Shown piece by piece: positions 9,248 to 19,353 of a DNA stretch of 55,428 bases (its first letter is position 1; each line of letters starts with the position of its first letter). Position numbers and translations under genes: made by a program. A model generated the notes under the pieces. The model saw only the letters and a program-made list of their open reading frames with translations. It did no database searches and was not told the DNA's origin. The stretch is from Cyclobacteriaceae bacterium (GTDB lineage Bacteria; Bacteroidota; Bacteroidia; Cytophagales; Cyclobacteriaceae): NCBI GenBank assembly GCA_025350305.1, contig JANXYC010000185.1, forward strand, positions 1-55,428, given 5' to 3'.

Positions 9248-11143
9248 CTATTCTAGCGCCCCCCGCTTGATTTCTTCTACAATAGTAGGGTCCAGGAGGG
9301 TTGTCGTATCACCCAGATTAGTGGTGTCACCTTCGGCCACTTTTCGTAAAATGCGCCTCATAATTTTACCAGAGCGGGTTTTCGGCAACCCGGAAACAAA
9401 CTGGATTTTATCCGGTTTCGCGATAGGTCCTATGATTTTGGAGACTGTCTCACGGATTTCGCGACGGAGTTGCCCTTCTTCCGTTGGTTCATTATAGCAA
9501 ATCACAAATGCATAAACTCCCTGTCCTTTAATATCATGCGGGAAACCAACAACCGCCGATTCACAAACAGCCGAATGTTCATCGATGGCACTTTCAATCT
9601 CCGCTGTACCCAGGTTATGCCCTGAAACAATAATGATATCATCCACTCTTCCTGTAATTCGATAATACCCTTCCTCATCGCGCTTGCAACCATCACCGGT
9701 AAAGTACATGCCTGGAAAAGTGGAAAAGTAAGTTTCCTTAAATCGTTCATGATTTCCATAAATTGTGCGGGCAATCGAAGGCCAGGGAAATTTAATGGCC
9801 AACCTTCCCTCGATGCCGTTTCCGAAAATCTCGTTTCCTTTCTCATCCATAACAGCCGGCTGAACGCCGGGCATCGGGAAGGAAGCATAGGCAGGCTTTA
9901 ATATTGTTACGTTGGCAATCGGTGAAATCATAATACCGCCTGTTTCTGTCTGCCACCAGGTGTCAACAATCGGGCATTTTTCCTTACCGATGTTTTTGTG
10001 ATACCAGTGCCATGCCTCTTCGTTGATGGGTTCGCCTACCGAGCCGAGAATTCTCAGTGACGAGAGATCATACTTCTCAACAAAACTGATAGGCGCTTGT
10101 TGTAAAGAGCGTATCGCGGTGGGGGCGGTATAAAAAATATTTACTTTATGCCGTTCGATTGTTTGCCAAAACCTTCCCATGTCAGGCCAGGAAGGTGTGC
10201 CTTCAAAAATTACGGTTGTAGCGCCGGCCGAGAGCGGACCGTAAAGAATATAGGAGTGGCCGGTGACCCAGCCAATGTCGGCCGTGCACCAAAAGACTTG
10301 TCCCGGCTTGTACTGAAATACCGTCTTGAACGTATAGTTGACATGAACCATGAAGCCGCCACAGGTATGCACCATTCCTTTGGGTTTGCCAGTGGAACCG
10401 GAGGTGTATAAAATAAACAGGAGATCCTCTGCATCCATCGCTTCGGCTTCACATTGATCATTTGCCTTTTTTATTTCATCGTGCCACCAACAATCCCGTC
10501 CCCTTTTCATAGCAGGTTGAGACCCGGTTCGCTCCAACACAATTACTTTTTCAACAGCAGGGCATTTCTCCAACGCTTCATCAACAATCTTTTTGAGATC
10601 GATCTTTTTATCGGCCCGGAAAGCGCCGTCGGCTGTCAATATCATCTTACAACCCGCATCATTGATACGATCGGCGAGTGATCCGGAAGAAAATCCGGCA
10701 AAGACCACAGCGTGAACCGCACCTATTCTTGCACATCCTAAAACAGCAAAGGCAAGTTCCGGCACCATGGGCATATAAATACAAACACGATCGCCTTTTT
10801 TGATGCCATGTGCCTTTAGCATATTCCCCACTTTACAGACTTGCTCATGCAGTTGTTGATAGGTAATTTTTTTTGCTTCGGCTTTTGGATCGTTGGGTTC
10901 CCACAGAATCGCTATCTGATCCGCCTGCCGTGCGAGGTGACGGTCAATGCAATTTTCTGTGATGTTTAATTTGCCTCCGATAAACCACTTCACTTCCGGT
11001 TTATGGAAATCCCACTCGAGCACTTTGGTCCATTTTTTTTTCCAAATAAAGTCACCCGCTATTTCGTCCCAAAATTCTTCAGGATTGGCAGCACTTTGGC
11101 GGTAAGCGCTGGTGTAATCAGTCATGCTTGAAATAAGCTCCAT
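9248..11143 (-). CDS. acs: Acetyl-CoA synthetase (acetate-CoA ligase)
   Basis: Acs activates acetate to acetyl-AMP and then acetyl-CoA. The ANL-superfamily motifs are clear: the P-loop YTSGSTGKPKGM, the WWQTETGG adenylate-binding motif, the YFTGDG hinge region, and the C-terminal PKTRSGKIMRR, in which K593 is the lysine regulated by acetylation in this family. Length (631 aa) is close to the usual ~650. The start could also be the ATG at 11125 (MTDYTSAY). It leads the minus-strand group acs-lipoprotein-DUF5723. Confidence 0.95.
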   Translation of the reverse strand: MELISSMTDYTSAYRQSAANPEEFWDEIAGDFIWKKKWTKVLEWDFHKPEVKWFIGGKLNITENCIDRHLARQADQIAILWEPNDPKAEAKKITYQQLHEQVCKVGNMLKAHGIKKGDRVCIYMPMVPELAFAVLGCARIGAVHAVVFAGFSSGSLADRINDAGCKMILTADGAFRADKKIDLKKIVDEALEKCPAVEKVIVLERTGSQPAMKRGRDCWWHDEIKKANDQCEAEAMDAEDLLFILYTSGSTGKPKGMVHTCGGFMVHVNYTFKTVFQYKPGQVFWCTADIGWVTGHSYILYGPLSAGATTVIFEGTPSWPDMGRFWQTIERHKVNIFYTAPTAIRSLQQAPISFVEKYDLSSLRILGSVGEPINEEAWHWYHKNIGKEKCPIVDTWWQTETGGIMISPIANVTILKPAYASFPMPGVQPAVMDEKGNEIFGNGIEGRLAIKFPWPSIARTIYGNHERFKETYFSTFPGMYFTGDGCKRDEEGYYRITGRVDDIIIVSGHNLGTAEIESAIDEHSAVCESAVVGFPHDIKGQGVYAFVICYNEPTEEGQLRREIRETVSKIIGPIAKPDKIQFVSGLPKTRSGKIMRRILRKVAEGDTTNLGDTTTLLDPTIVEEIKRGALE

Positions 11144-11241
11144 ACGCTGTTATTTTAAGAGAATGAAAATTATGCTAATCGAGAGCAAAAACAAAACTCC
11201 TCCATAATTAGGTATGCTTTTTTTGCCGACGATAAGTGTAG

Positions 11242-12111
11242 ATGTTCCAATTTCTTTTTCGCAATTTGTTGGCTCAATTTTACCCTCTTGTGGATGCTCA
11301 TGATGAAATTCTGACGGTGTTGGTGCTTTATGAAATGAAGTTGGAGGATTCACCTGCCTATCAATCGCTCAGTCTCGCCATGGAGCGTGGACAAAAAAAA
11401 AGCCTCCTGTTTGTGTATGATAATTCTGTGCTTGCACAGTCACCTCCTGTTACAAGCGTCTGGAGTGTTTGCTACCATCATGATCCAACTAATCCGGGTG
11501 TGAGCCGGGCTTATAACCATGCCGCTTCTCACGCAAAACGCCATCATCTAAAATGGTTATTATTTGCGGATCAGGACACTTCATTCCCTGAAAATATTTA
11601 TGAATGCTATCAACAATCTATAAGTACTTACCGGGACTGTTATGTGTTTGCTCCGCAACTAATGGACAAAAAAGGCATTGTTTCGCCCTTTCAACCGGGA
11701 GCTGCATCAGGAAAACGGTTGAAAAAAATTACTCCCGGGAGAAAATCGCTGAATGGAATTCAGGTTGTCAATAGCGGACTGATGGTTGATCGCAACATTT
11801 TTGAATCCGTGGGCGGATACGATGAAAGATTGCGGCTTGATTTCAGCGATTTCATGTTCTTTCGTAAGCTTCAATTACGTACACAACATATTGTGATCAT
11901 CGATGCAGCCTGTAAACACGAACTTTCATCCACAAAGAAAATAAGCCTGGGTAGTGCGCTAGGTCGGTTTAAAATTTACTTACAGGGATCCAGCGTTATG
12001 GGCCGCGAAGAATCACCTGCTGCGTTTGCTTTCCGCGCTTTCCTTCGGGCAATCAAACTTTCGGTCCGGTATCGCTCCATCCGCTTTATAGGCTCCTTTC
12101 TTTCAAGTTAA
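11242..12111 (+). CDS. GT2-like glycosyltransferase (rhamnosyltransferase type)
   Basis: First gene of the surface-glycan cluster, 289 aa. The N-terminal part has the GT-A fold layout (a VYDNS-like strand, then NPGVSRAYNHAASHA, then LLFADQDT with the DQD metal-binding motif). The later VNSGLMVDRNIFESVGGYDERLRLDFSDFMF region resembles the acceptor half of rhamnosyltransferases. The N-terminus is somewhat unusual, because the first ~35 residues precede the usual GT2 opening strand. It lies 2 bp before the Wzy-like gene. Acceptor and donor sugars unknown. Confidence 0.85.
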   Translation: MFQFLFRNLLAQFYPLVDAHDEILTVLVLYEMKLEDSPAYQSLSLAMERGQKKSLLFVYDNSVLAQSPPVTSVWSVCYHHDPTNPGVSRAYNHAASHAKRHHLKWLLFADQDTSFPENIYECYQQSISTYRDCYVFAPQLMDKKGIVSPFQPGAASGKRLKKITPGRKSLNGIQVVNSGLMVDRNIFESVGGYDERLRLDFSDFMFFRKLQLRTQHIVIIDAACKHELSSTKKISLGSALGRFKIYLQGSSVMGREESPAAFAFRAFLRAIKLSVRYRSIRFIGSFLSS

Positions 12112-12113
12112 TC

Positions 12114-13301
12114 ATGGTCAACCCATATTCCAGTTATGTCTTGTCATTCAGCATTGCCTTACTGGCTTACCTGCTGGGATGGTCAGAACTGTACCCTCCC
12201 CTCCATGGTTCCCTCCTCACTTTTTTGGTTTTGTCGATTGCTTTTCATCTTGCACTGTCGCGCTACTGGAAATCAACAGTGACATTTTCATTCCCGTCTG
12301 TAGATTCCTTTTTTAACCCTGTCGCCGTCACTATTTTTATTTATGGGTTGTGGACGGCTGATTTTATATATGAAGGAGGCATTCCGTTGGTTAAGATTTT
12401 ACTCAACCAGCCTTATAATTACAGACTTTTTGGCGTCCCGTCCCTTCATGTTTTCACGGTTACATTTGGTTCATTTTTTACCGTATTTCTTTTTAGTCTT
12501 TTTATTTCTTCCGGCAAACGGGCCAGCCTCTATCTTTACCTGATTAATCTTTTTGCGGCCTTATTAATTTATAATCGCGGGATGCTCATTTTCAATATCG
12601 TAGCAAGCGCTTTTATTTACTTCTTTTCTTCACCTCATTTTTCGTGGAGACGGGTTTCCTTTCTTGCACTGGGATTTCTTTCTTTGATCTATTTTTTTGG
12701 CGTGATGGGATCGTTACGTGTTTCATTCGAAGCAAAACAGAAATATGACCCCAATATTTTCTTAAAGATAGGCAAGGCGTCAACTACATTCCGGGAATCA
12801 TGGATACCTAAAGAATTTTTCTGGGCATACATCTACCTTTCTTCTCCGGTAGCCAACCTGCAACAAAACATAAACACGTTTCAGGTTCCGACGTTCTCAC
12901 TGAGTCGAATGGTTCAGTATGTAAATAATGAAATGCTTTTTGATTTTATTTCGAAGCGGGTAAACCGAATTTTCGGGGTGGAACGGGAACGGGAAAACAC
13001 AATTCCGGAGAGGCCTTTTAATGTTTCAACCGTTTATTCACGTAGTTTCAGTTACCTGGGCTGGATTGGCATGTATATGATGTGCGCTTTCGTTCTGATT
13101 CTGCCGTTGATCTATCTTAAGATACTTCCCATCAACCGCTATTATCTCACCGGGATCGCCCTCATAAATACGATGTATCTGTTTCTTTTCTTTGACAATA
13201 CGATCCGGTTTACCGGGCTGGGATTCCAGTTGGTTTACCCATTTGTATTGCCGTTGGTTGAGAAGACCACCGTATGGTTTCAAAAAAAGACGGCCTTATG
13301 A
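12114..13301 (+). CDS. O-antigen polymerase-like multi-pass membrane protein (Wzy type)
   Basis: A 395-aa protein with about ten hydrophobic segments and one long soluble loop (~residues 205-300). This layout is typical of Wzy-type oligosaccharide repeat-unit polymerases, which join lipid-linked repeat units at the outer face of the inner membrane. Conserved sequence in Wzy is weak, so the call rests on topology and on its place among glycosyltransferases, with a flippase and a ligase gene nearby. Its stop overlaps the next ATG by 4 bp. Confidence 0.75.
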   Translation: MVNPYSSYVLSFSIALLAYLLGWSELYPPLHGSLLTFLVLSIAFHLALSRYWKSTVTFSFPSVDSFFNPVAVTIFIYGLWTADFIYEGGIPLVKILLNQPYNYRLFGVPSLHVFTVTFGSFFTVFLFSLFISSGKRASLYLYLINLFAALLIYNRGMLIFNIVASAFIYFFSSPHFSWRRVSFLALGFLSLIYFFGVMGSLRVSFEAKQKYDPNIFLKIGKASTTFRESWIPKEFFWAYIYLSSPVANLQQNINTFQVPTFSLSRMVQYVNNEMLFDFISKRVNRIFGVERERENTIPERPFNVSTVYSRSFSYLGWIGMYMMCAFVLILPLIYLKILPINRYYLTGIALINTMYLFLFFDNTIRFTGLGFQLVYPFVLPLVEKTTVWFQKKTAL

Positions 13302-13993
13302 AAGTATCTGTTTGCATGGCCACCCACAACGGTGAAAAATATCTTCGCCAACAGATTGATTCTATCCTCCCACAATTGGGAACAAACGATGAATTCATCA
13401 TTTCAGATGACAATTCCTCCGATAGTACGCGCTCCATCCTTTCATCTTACGATGATCCAAGAATGAAGATTCTTGAATCAACAGGATTTGGTACGCCCGC
13501 TAAAAATTTTGAGCATGCGTTAACTCACAGCAGCCACCATTTTATTTTTCTGGCTGATCAGGATGATGTGTGGCATAAGGAAAAGATCAATGTAATGAAA
13601 ACTACTTTAAAATTGCACGACTTGGTTGTTTGTGATTGCAGGATCGTCAATGAGGAGTTACACCCAATTTATGAATCATTTTTTGTACACAATCGTTCAA
13701 AATCGGGGTTATTGAAAAATTTCGTCAAAAATTCCTTCATCGGTTGTTGCATGGCCTTTCGCAGAACCGTTTTGGAGAAGGCATTGCCGTTTCCAGAAGA
13801 TATCTCGCTGCACGATCAATGGATTGGTCTGGTGGCAGAACGCTATTTTAACGTTACGTTTATACCGCAAATCCTTGTGGATCACAGGAGGCATCCTGAA
13901 AATTACTCATCGACGGGAGAACGGAGCGAAAATTCTCTAGAAAAAAAGATAAAATTGAGATTTTATTTAGCAAAAAAACTGTTGGCGCATTAA
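13298..13993 (+). CDS. GT2 glycosyltransferase
   Basis: A compact GT2 enzyme (231 aa). It opens with KVSVCMATHNGEKYLRQQID, followed by EFIISDDNSSDST, and carries the LADQDDVW metal-binding motif; this pattern resembles alpha-L-rhamnosyl or galactosyl transferases of O-antigen clusters. The start at 13298 forms an ATGA overlap with the upstream stop and was preferred over an ATG at 13274 inside that gene. Its TAATG junction with the next gene suggests translational coupling. Confidence 0.9.
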   Translation: MKVSVCMATHNGEKYLRQQIDSILPQLGTNDEFIISDDNSSDSTRSILSSYDDPRMKILESTGFGTPAKNFEHALTHSSHHFIFLADQDDVWHKEKINVMKTTLKLHDLVVCDCRIVNEELHPIYESFFVHNRSKSGLLKNFVKNSFIGCCMAFRRTVLEKALPFPEDISLHDQWIGLVAERYFNVTFIPQILVDHRRHPENYSSTGERSENSLEKKIKLRFYLAKKLLAH

Positions 13994-14874
13994 TGGAAAA
14001 TATCACTGCTTCCATCGTAGTTTACAAAAACAACCCGGTCGAATTGGAGCGGGCCATCAAAAGTTTTTTGACAAGCAAGCTCTCTGGTAAACTTTACATT
14101 ATCGATAACTCGCCAACGCCAGCTGCCCGCGAAGTTTGCAACGCTTTTGATTGTCACTATATTTTCACCGGTTCCAATCTTGGCTATGGCAAAGCCCATA
14201 ATCTGGTGATGTGCGAAAGCATTGGACGCGCTTCCTATCATTTAGTGTTGAATCCTGATGTTTATTTTGACTCGGATGTACTCGGAAAATTGTTTCTCTT
14301 TATGGAGGAGCATCCCCAGGCCGGTCTGGCGATGCCTAAAGTGTTGTATCCCGATGGCACGCTTCAGCGCCTCTGCAAATTACTGCCCACCCCGCTCAAC
14401 CTGGCCACACGCAGGTTTTTGCCGTTCAGCAGCCAACTGCTCAAAAAAACTAATGACCACTATGAGATGAATCTCAGTCATTATAACAGGGTTATGAACG
14501 TGCCCTTTCTGTCTGGCTGCTTTATGTTTCTCCGGACTGCTGCATTGAGGAAAACAGGACTTTTTGATGAGCGTTTCTTTTTGTACGCAGAGGATACAGA
14601 CTTGTCAAGAAGGATCCACCGTGAGTTTAAGACGATGTTCTTCCCCTTCGCTGAAATTTATCACACCCATGGACGCGGGTCCTATAAAGACCTACGGCTA
14701 ACATGGTACAATTTGAAAAGCGCGATTCAGTATTTCAATAAGTGGGGCTGGCTCTTCGATAAAGAAAGAAAAATGGTTAATGAAATTGCCGCCCTGCCGT
14801 TCCAGACTATCAATAATTATGGACCAGTTAGTATGAACGGAGCGACCGTTGCACAACGATCAATGAATGAATAG
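13993..14874 (+). CDS. GT2 glycosyltransferase (rhamnosyltransferase-like)
   Basis: A 293-aa GT2 enzyme. IVVYKNNPVELERAI and YIIDNSP open the nucleotide-binding half; GSNLGYGKAHN and LVLNPDVYF form the metal site; LSGCFMFLRTAALRKTGLFDERFF and YAEDTDLSRRIH are the hallmark of the WbbL/RfbF-like rhamnosyltransferase group. It starts one base inside the previous stop (TAATG) and overlaps the ligase gene by 8 bp. Donor sugar not determined. Confidence 0.92.
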   Translation: MENITASIVVYKNNPVELERAIKSFLTSKLSGKLYIIDNSPTPAAREVCNAFDCHYIFTGSNLGYGKAHNLVMCESIGRASYHLVLNPDVYFDSDVLGKLFLFMEEHPQAGLAMPKVLYPDGTLQRLCKLLPTPLNLATRRFLPFSSQLLKKTNDHYEMNLSHYNRVMNVPFLSGCFMFLRTAALRKTGLFDERFFLYAEDTDLSRRIHREFKTMFFPFAEIYHTHGRGSYKDLRLTWYNLKSAIQYFNKWGWLFDKERKMVNEIAALPFQTINNYGPVSMNGATVAQRSMNE

Positions 14875-16138
14875 AATCCATTACGATAATGTTTATTTGG
14901 CGATGTGGTGGCTGTGTGTTGTGACGTTACCGTTTACGATCCTTCTCAACAGTTTTTTCATTATCGTGCTAACATTGGTTTGGTTAGCCGAGGCTAATTT
15001 TGCTGAAAAATGGCAGCGCTTAAAAAAGGCATCATGGGTCTGGCCATTCTTATTTTTTTTCATTCTGCATGTTATCGGCTTGTCATACTCCGATCACATT
15101 CGCGATGGATTCTTCGAAGTGGAAAAGAAATTATCTTTTTTAATAATCCCGCTCGTCGCTGCTAGCGGCAGGCCACTGACGAAACCTTCTTTTGATTTCC
15201 TGAAGAAAGGTTTTATTTACTCGTGCCTGGTGATTGTTATCATTAGTTTTATTTTGACCGGCGTCAGTGTAGTGACTGATTCCGCCAGACCACTACAAAA
15301 TTTTGACGAGCAAACAAGTCAACAGTTTCATCTTCTAAATCCAACGGCCTCTTCGATGGGGGAATATTTTTCTTACATTCAGCTAGGCGACTGGATCGAC
15401 ATCCACCCGGCCTATTTTTCTATGTACCTGATTTTTTGCATTGCAATTTTAGCGCAAGGCATGTTTGATCAAATGAAAATGAATTTTTTTGGGCTTGTCG
15501 TCATTGCGCTATTTACTTTTTTTATTGTGCTGCTTACATCACGAATGGCCATCGTGTCATACCTGGTAACAACTTTCTATTTGGCATTCTATAACGTTGC
15601 CAGAAAAAGAAATTCCATGGTAATTTTAGTCCCCGCCTTATTTATTTTAATCCTGTGCGCTTTGATTAGGATTAACCCTGTTTCACGCTTCCGGATAATG
15701 CAAGAACCTTTACACACTTCGTTTCATATTGATCAAAACAAAATGGAATGGAACTCCGTGAGCTTTCGTCTATTGGAGTGGAAAGCAAGCTTGCATGAAT
15801 TGGGAAAATCATGGCTGACAGGTGTGGGCACCGGAGACGGACAAGCTGCTTTGCAAAACTATTACTCGACCTATAACGCCAGTACGGCAGGATTAAAATA
15901 CAACGCACATAACCAGTACTTACAGACGGCATTAGAACTGGGGCTGGTCGGTCTCTCCCTTCTCCTTGTTTGCATTTTCAAACCCGTTTTCACCATCGTT
16001 CAACCTTTCCCGATTCATATTGCATTTGTGATCATTTTTGGTCTAATGTGCCTTACCGAAAGTATGCTGGCGAGACAAAAAGGAATTGTTTTCTTTACGA
16101 TGTTTCAATCGTTGTTCTTCCGGTACACCGCCTCATGA
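14867..16138 (+). CDS. O-antigen ligase-like membrane protein (WaaL/Wzy_C family)
   Basis: A 423-aa, roughly ten-segment membrane protein. Near residue 345 it has the Wzy_C motif HNQYLQTALELGLVGL, which sits in the large periplasmic loop region of WaaL-type ligases. These enzymes move completed polysaccharide from undecaprenyl diphosphate to lipid A-core. With a separate Wzy-like gene at 12114, ligase is the more likely role here, although the family also includes polymerases. The ATG lies inside the previous gene's last codons; the stop overlaps the next ATG. Confidence 0.85.
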   Translation: MNRIHYDNVYLAMWWLCVVTLPFTILLNSFFIIVLTLVWLAEANFAEKWQRLKKASWVWPFLFFFILHVIGLSYSDHIRDGFFEVEKKLSFLIIPLVAASGRPLTKPSFDFLKKGFIYSCLVIVIISFILTGVSVVTDSARPLQNFDEQTSQQFHLLNPTASSMGEYFSYIQLGDWIDIHPAYFSMYLIFCIAILAQGMFDQMKMNFFGLVVIALFTFFIVLLTSRMAIVSYLVTTFYLAFYNVARKRNSMVILVPALFILILCALIRINPVSRFRIMQEPLHTSFHIDQNKMEWNSVSFRLLEWKASLHELGKSWLTGVGTGDGQAALQNYYSTYNASTAGLKYNAHNQYLQTALELGLVGLSLLLVCIFKPVFTIVQPFPIHIAFVIIFGLMCLTESMLARQKGIVFFTMFQSLFFRYTAS

Positions 16139-17070
16139 TGCCGCTACACCATCCCGTCCCTTTACTGGAAGAGGAAAAAAGTATTCTCCGGACGCTTCTG
16201 TATTTTGATATTTTCAATTATCCGCTTACCAAATCTGAAATTGCCTCATTCTCTCAGATGACGTTTGGCGACCACTGTCAATCAGCCCTTGGAACATTGA
16301 CGAACAAACAAATCGCCTATCTGATAAATGGTTTTTATTCCTTACGCAATGATCCATCTTTAGTTACCCGACGGAATGCCGGAAATTTGCTGGCACAAAA
16401 AAAAATGGGCACGGCACGGAAATTCTCGAGGCTTATTTCTCTTTTTCCCTTTGTTCGATCCGTTATGCTTTCGGGTTCCATTTCCAAAGGATACATGGAT
16501 GAAAATAGCGATATCGATTATTTCATCATTACAGCGGCGGGGCGGCTGTGGTTTGTACGTGCCGCGATGGCGCTTTTTCGCAGAATCTTTTTATTCAATT
16601 CTCATAAATATTTTTGCACAAATTACTTTATCGATAGCGAACATCTGGAGATCGGAGAAAAAAACATTTTCACGGCCATTGAAGCTTCCACATTAAAGCC
16701 CATGTTTGGGAAGTCCTGTGTGTACCAATTTCAAGCTGCCAATCAGTGGTGTTATCAGTATTTGCCAAATCATAAACATGAAAATGGCCTGGGGAAGGAA
16801 CGCGGGAGTTTACTCAAAAACGTGGGAGAAAAAATTCTGTCTAACAAACTCCTGGATCGGCTCGACCGATGGCTCATGAAAAAATTCGTTGCCTATTGGG
16901 AAGTCCGGTATCATCATTTGCTGAATGAGAACGATTTCTCTATCGCTTTCCAATCCACCGAACATGTGTCACGCAGCCATCCTGGATTTTATCAAAAAAA
17001 AGTGCTCTCGTTGTACGAATCCAAGATACTCGAATTTGAAGAGCAACACGGCGTGAGTCTGGAATTATGA
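16135..17070 (+). CDS. Nucleotidyltransferase-fold protein of unknown function
   Basis: A 311-aa protein with a minimal nucleotidyltransferase motif: G114-S followed by D126-x-D128 (GSISKGYMDENSDIDYF), the Pol-beta-type metal site. An N-terminal helical segment (residues ~8-80, EEEKSILRTLLYFDIFNYPL) resembles a winged helix. The start at 16135 makes an ATGA overlap with the ligase gene. I know such proteins to occur in Bacteroidota polysaccharide loci but not their substrate. It overlaps the radical SAM gene by 4 bp, so it belongs to the same transcript. Confidence 0.8.
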   Translation: MMPLHHPVPLLEEEKSILRTLLYFDIFNYPLTKSEIASFSQMTFGDHCQSALGTLTNKQIAYLINGFYSLRNDPSLVTRRNAGNLLAQKKMGTARKFSRLISLFPFVRSVMLSGSISKGYMDENSDIDYFIITAAGRLWFVRAAMALFRRIFLFNSHKYFCTNYFIDSEHLEIGEKNIFTAIEASTLKPMFGKSCVYQFQAANQWCYQYLPNHKHENGLGKERGSLLKNVGEKILSNKLLDRLDRWLMKKFVAYWEVRYHHLLNENDFSIAFQSTEHVSRSHPGFYQKKVLSLYESKILEFEEQHGVSLEL

Positions 17071-18527
17071 GCAAGGTCCTTTTTACAAATGCGTATTTCT
17101 ACAAGCTTGACCAAAAGCAATGGAGATTTAAACAGCCGTATCCTCCCTTGGGCACTTTGCAGGCCGCCGCGGTAGTGCGACAGGCGGGTTTCGAGCCATC
17201 ACTTTTTGATGCAAGCCTGCACGACGGTCCAGAAGAAATTGAACCGGTGTTGCAAAGAGAAAATCCGGATTACTTCATCATCTACGATGACGGATTCAAT
17301 TATCTTACCAAGATGTGCCTCACCGTGATGCGCGAAGCGGCATGCAAAATGGCAAAATACGCCAAACAGCAAGGGTGCATTGTGATTATCAGCAGCTCGG
17401 ATTCAACCGATCACTATGAAAAATATTTTCAACATGGAGTGGACTACGTGATACGGGGTGAGGGAGAAGAAACGCTAAAAGAACTTTTGGTTTGTCTTTC
17501 CCGGAAAACCGATACCTCTCAAATTACCGGCCTTGCATTTCCGCGCAATGGAAAAGCAATTGTTACGTCGCCCAAGGCGGTACTCCGGGATCTCGATCTC
17601 CTTCCTTTGCCGGCTTGGGATTTAATTGATCTCACCCCATATCAATCAATTTGGAGGAATCATCACGGCTATTTTTCAATTAACCTGGCCACTACCCGGG
17701 GCTGTCCCTACAAATGCAACTGGTGCGCCAAACCCATTTATGGCAACCGTTACAATTCCAGATCACCGGAACATGTGATTCGTGAAATTGAATTCCTGTT
17801 AAAGAATTACCAACCCGATCATTTTTGGATGTGTGATGACATCTTTGGATTGAAACCCGGTTGGATGACTCATTTTAAAAATTTGGTAAAGGAGAAGAAT
17901 CTTTTGTTTCGGTATAAGATTCAATCGCGCGTTGATTTAGTGGTAGAAAAAGATATCATCCAGTCACTTGCCGAAAGCGGTTGCGAGACTGTTTGGCTAG
18001 GTGTTGAAAGCGGATCACAGAAAATTCTGGATGCCATGGACAAGGGTACTACCCTTGAGCAAATCCATCTGGCTACCAAATTGTTGAAGCAACACGGGAT
18101 TAAAGTTGGCTTCTTCCTGCAATTCGGTTATCCTGGAGAAATGAGACAAGATGTCGATGCTACCATCAACATGGTGCTTGAGCAGATGCCGGATGAAATC
18201 GGAATTTCGGTTTCGTATCCTTTGCCAGGAACAAAGTTCTATGAAAATGTGAAGGCTCAGCTCTCTGAAAAACGAAACTGGACCGACTCCGATGATCTGA
18301 CTATGCTGTATGAGAGCGTTTTCCCGCTCGCGTATTACAAAATTTTACAGCGCTATGTTCACAGCCGGTATCGCATTCAACGGGGGACCAACCGCCTGAA
18401 GGAATTCATAAAAAAACCAACCCTAGACGGTAGTGATGTTAAGAAAATGGCTTCGATGATTTATCATATACCTGTCTCATTGTTTCATTTTTACCGGCTT
18501 AAACAATTGAGTTCTTTACATGCTTGA
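17067..18527 (+). CDS. B12-binding-domain radical SAM protein (first of two)
   Basis: A 486-aa protein with the BchE/HpnJ-like two-domain layout. Residues ~1-150 form a Rossmann-like cobalamin-type domain ending in DYVIRGEGEETLKELL. A radical SAM domain follows, with the [4Fe-4S] ligands C213, C217 and C220 in RGCPYKCNWCAKP and the later LGVESGSQKILDAMDKGTT and GFFLQFGYPGE segments. The classic DxHxxG base-off cobalamin motif is not intact (the region reads DASLHDG), so B12 binding may be base-on or absent. It could methylate or rearrange a sugar or lipid carrier in the glycan pathway. The reaction cannot be read from sequence. Confidence 0.9.
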   Translation: MSKVLFTNAYFYKLDQKQWRFKQPYPPLGTLQAAAVVRQAGFEPSLFDASLHDGPEEIEPVLQRENPDYFIIYDDGFNYLTKMCLTVMREAACKMAKYAKQQGCIVIISSSDSTDHYEKYFQHGVDYVIRGEGEETLKELLVCLSRKTDTSQITGLAFPRNGKAIVTSPKAVLRDLDLLPLPAWDLIDLTPYQSIWRNHHGYFSINLATTRGCPYKCNWCAKPIYGNRYNSRSPEHVIREIEFLLKNYQPDHFWMCDDIFGLKPGWMTHFKNLVKEKNLLFRYKIQSRVDLVVEKDIIQSLAESGCETVWLGVESGSQKILDAMDKGTTLEQIHLATKLLKQHGIKVGFFLQFGYPGEMRQDVDATINMVLEQMPDEIGISVSYPLPGTKFYENVKAQLSEKRNWTDSDDLTMLYESVFPLAYYKILQRYVHSRYRIQRGTNRLKEFIKKPTLDGSDVKKMASMIYHIPVSLFHFYRLKQLSSLHA

Positions 18528-19353
18528 TCAAGAGCCCCCCCTGGAAGAATTTACCTCCGTACAACGGGCGTTTAGCAAGCAAGCGGAGCATTATGACGAA
18601 GACGATCTTTCAAATCATATTTTAGTTGAATGGCGCCACCAGGTGTATCACCACATCAATTTATTTATCAAGCCGAACAGTCATATTCTTGAGCTGAATG
18701 CAGGCACAGGAGTCGATGCACTTCAATTTGTTCGGTCGGGTCATTCGGTCCACGCTACCGATACTGCGTCCGGCATGGTTCAAAAAATTCAACAAAAAAT
18801 CGATCAATTCAGTTTGAGAGACAAATTGAGTTCTCAGAAATGCTCATTTGAATCTTTAAATATGGTGAAGGGTAAAAAATTTGATTATGTTTTTTCAAAT
18901 TTTGGTGGACTGAATTGTTGTAAGGACCTTACACGTGTTACCAAAGATTTACCAGCTTTATTGAACAGGGGTGCCTATGTCACCTGGGTGATCATGCCAC
19001 CTGTTTGTTTGTGGGAATTGCTTGGGATTTTCAAAGGGAAGAAAGCGGCGTTTCGAAGATTTCAAAAAAAAGGCGCCATCGCGCACCTGGAAGGAGAGTA
19101 TTTCATGACTCACTATCATTCTCTGTCAGACCTAAAAAAAGATTTTGGACCAAATTTTCTATTCTTAAAAACAGAGGGGCTTGGTGCTTTATCACCCCCA
19201 CCCTCCAGTTTAAAATTCTCATTGAAGCACCCGCTGGTTTATTCTCTTTTGAAAAAGATTGATCGTACCGTTCGTGACAGTTATCCCTTTAATCGTTGGG
19301 CGGACCATATCATTACAACGTTTCAATTCAATGGTAATGAAGATCTCCGGTAA
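18520..19353 (+). CDS. Class I SAM-dependent methyltransferase
   Basis: A 277-aa protein with a Rossmann methyltransferase core: motif I ILELNAGTGVDALQF (residues ~62-76, with Asn for the usual first Gly) and motif II SVHATDTASGMV. FDYVFSNFGGLNC lies at the motif IV position, reading FSNFGG. It overlaps the radical SAM gene upstream by 8 bp. Substrate unknown; a sugar or lipid intermediate of the glycan pathway is the contextual guess. Confidence 0.85.
   Translation: MLDQEPPLEEFTSVQRAFSKQAEHYDEDDLSNHILVEWRHQVYHHINLFIKPNSHILELNAGTGVDALQFVRSGHSVHATDTASGMVQKIQQKIDQFSLRDKLSSQKCSFESLNMVKGKKFDYVFSNFGGLNCCKDLTRVTKDLPALLNRGAYVTWVIMPPVCLWELLGIFKGKKAAFRRFQKKGAIAHLEGEYFMTHYHSLSDLKKDFGPNFLFLKTEGLGALSPPPSSLKFSLKHPLVYSLLKKIDRTVRDSYPFNRWADHIITTFQFNGNEDLR

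Noticed and set aside
9502..9888. 128-aa frame inside acs
   Set aside because: Same-strand shadow of acs; the acs frame has all ANL motifs.
11150..11353. 67-aa minus-strand frame between acs and the first glycosyltransferase gene
   Set aside because: It overlaps the start of the GT gene, has no motif, and its C-terminal hydrophobic stretch looks like chance in AT-rich promoter DNA.
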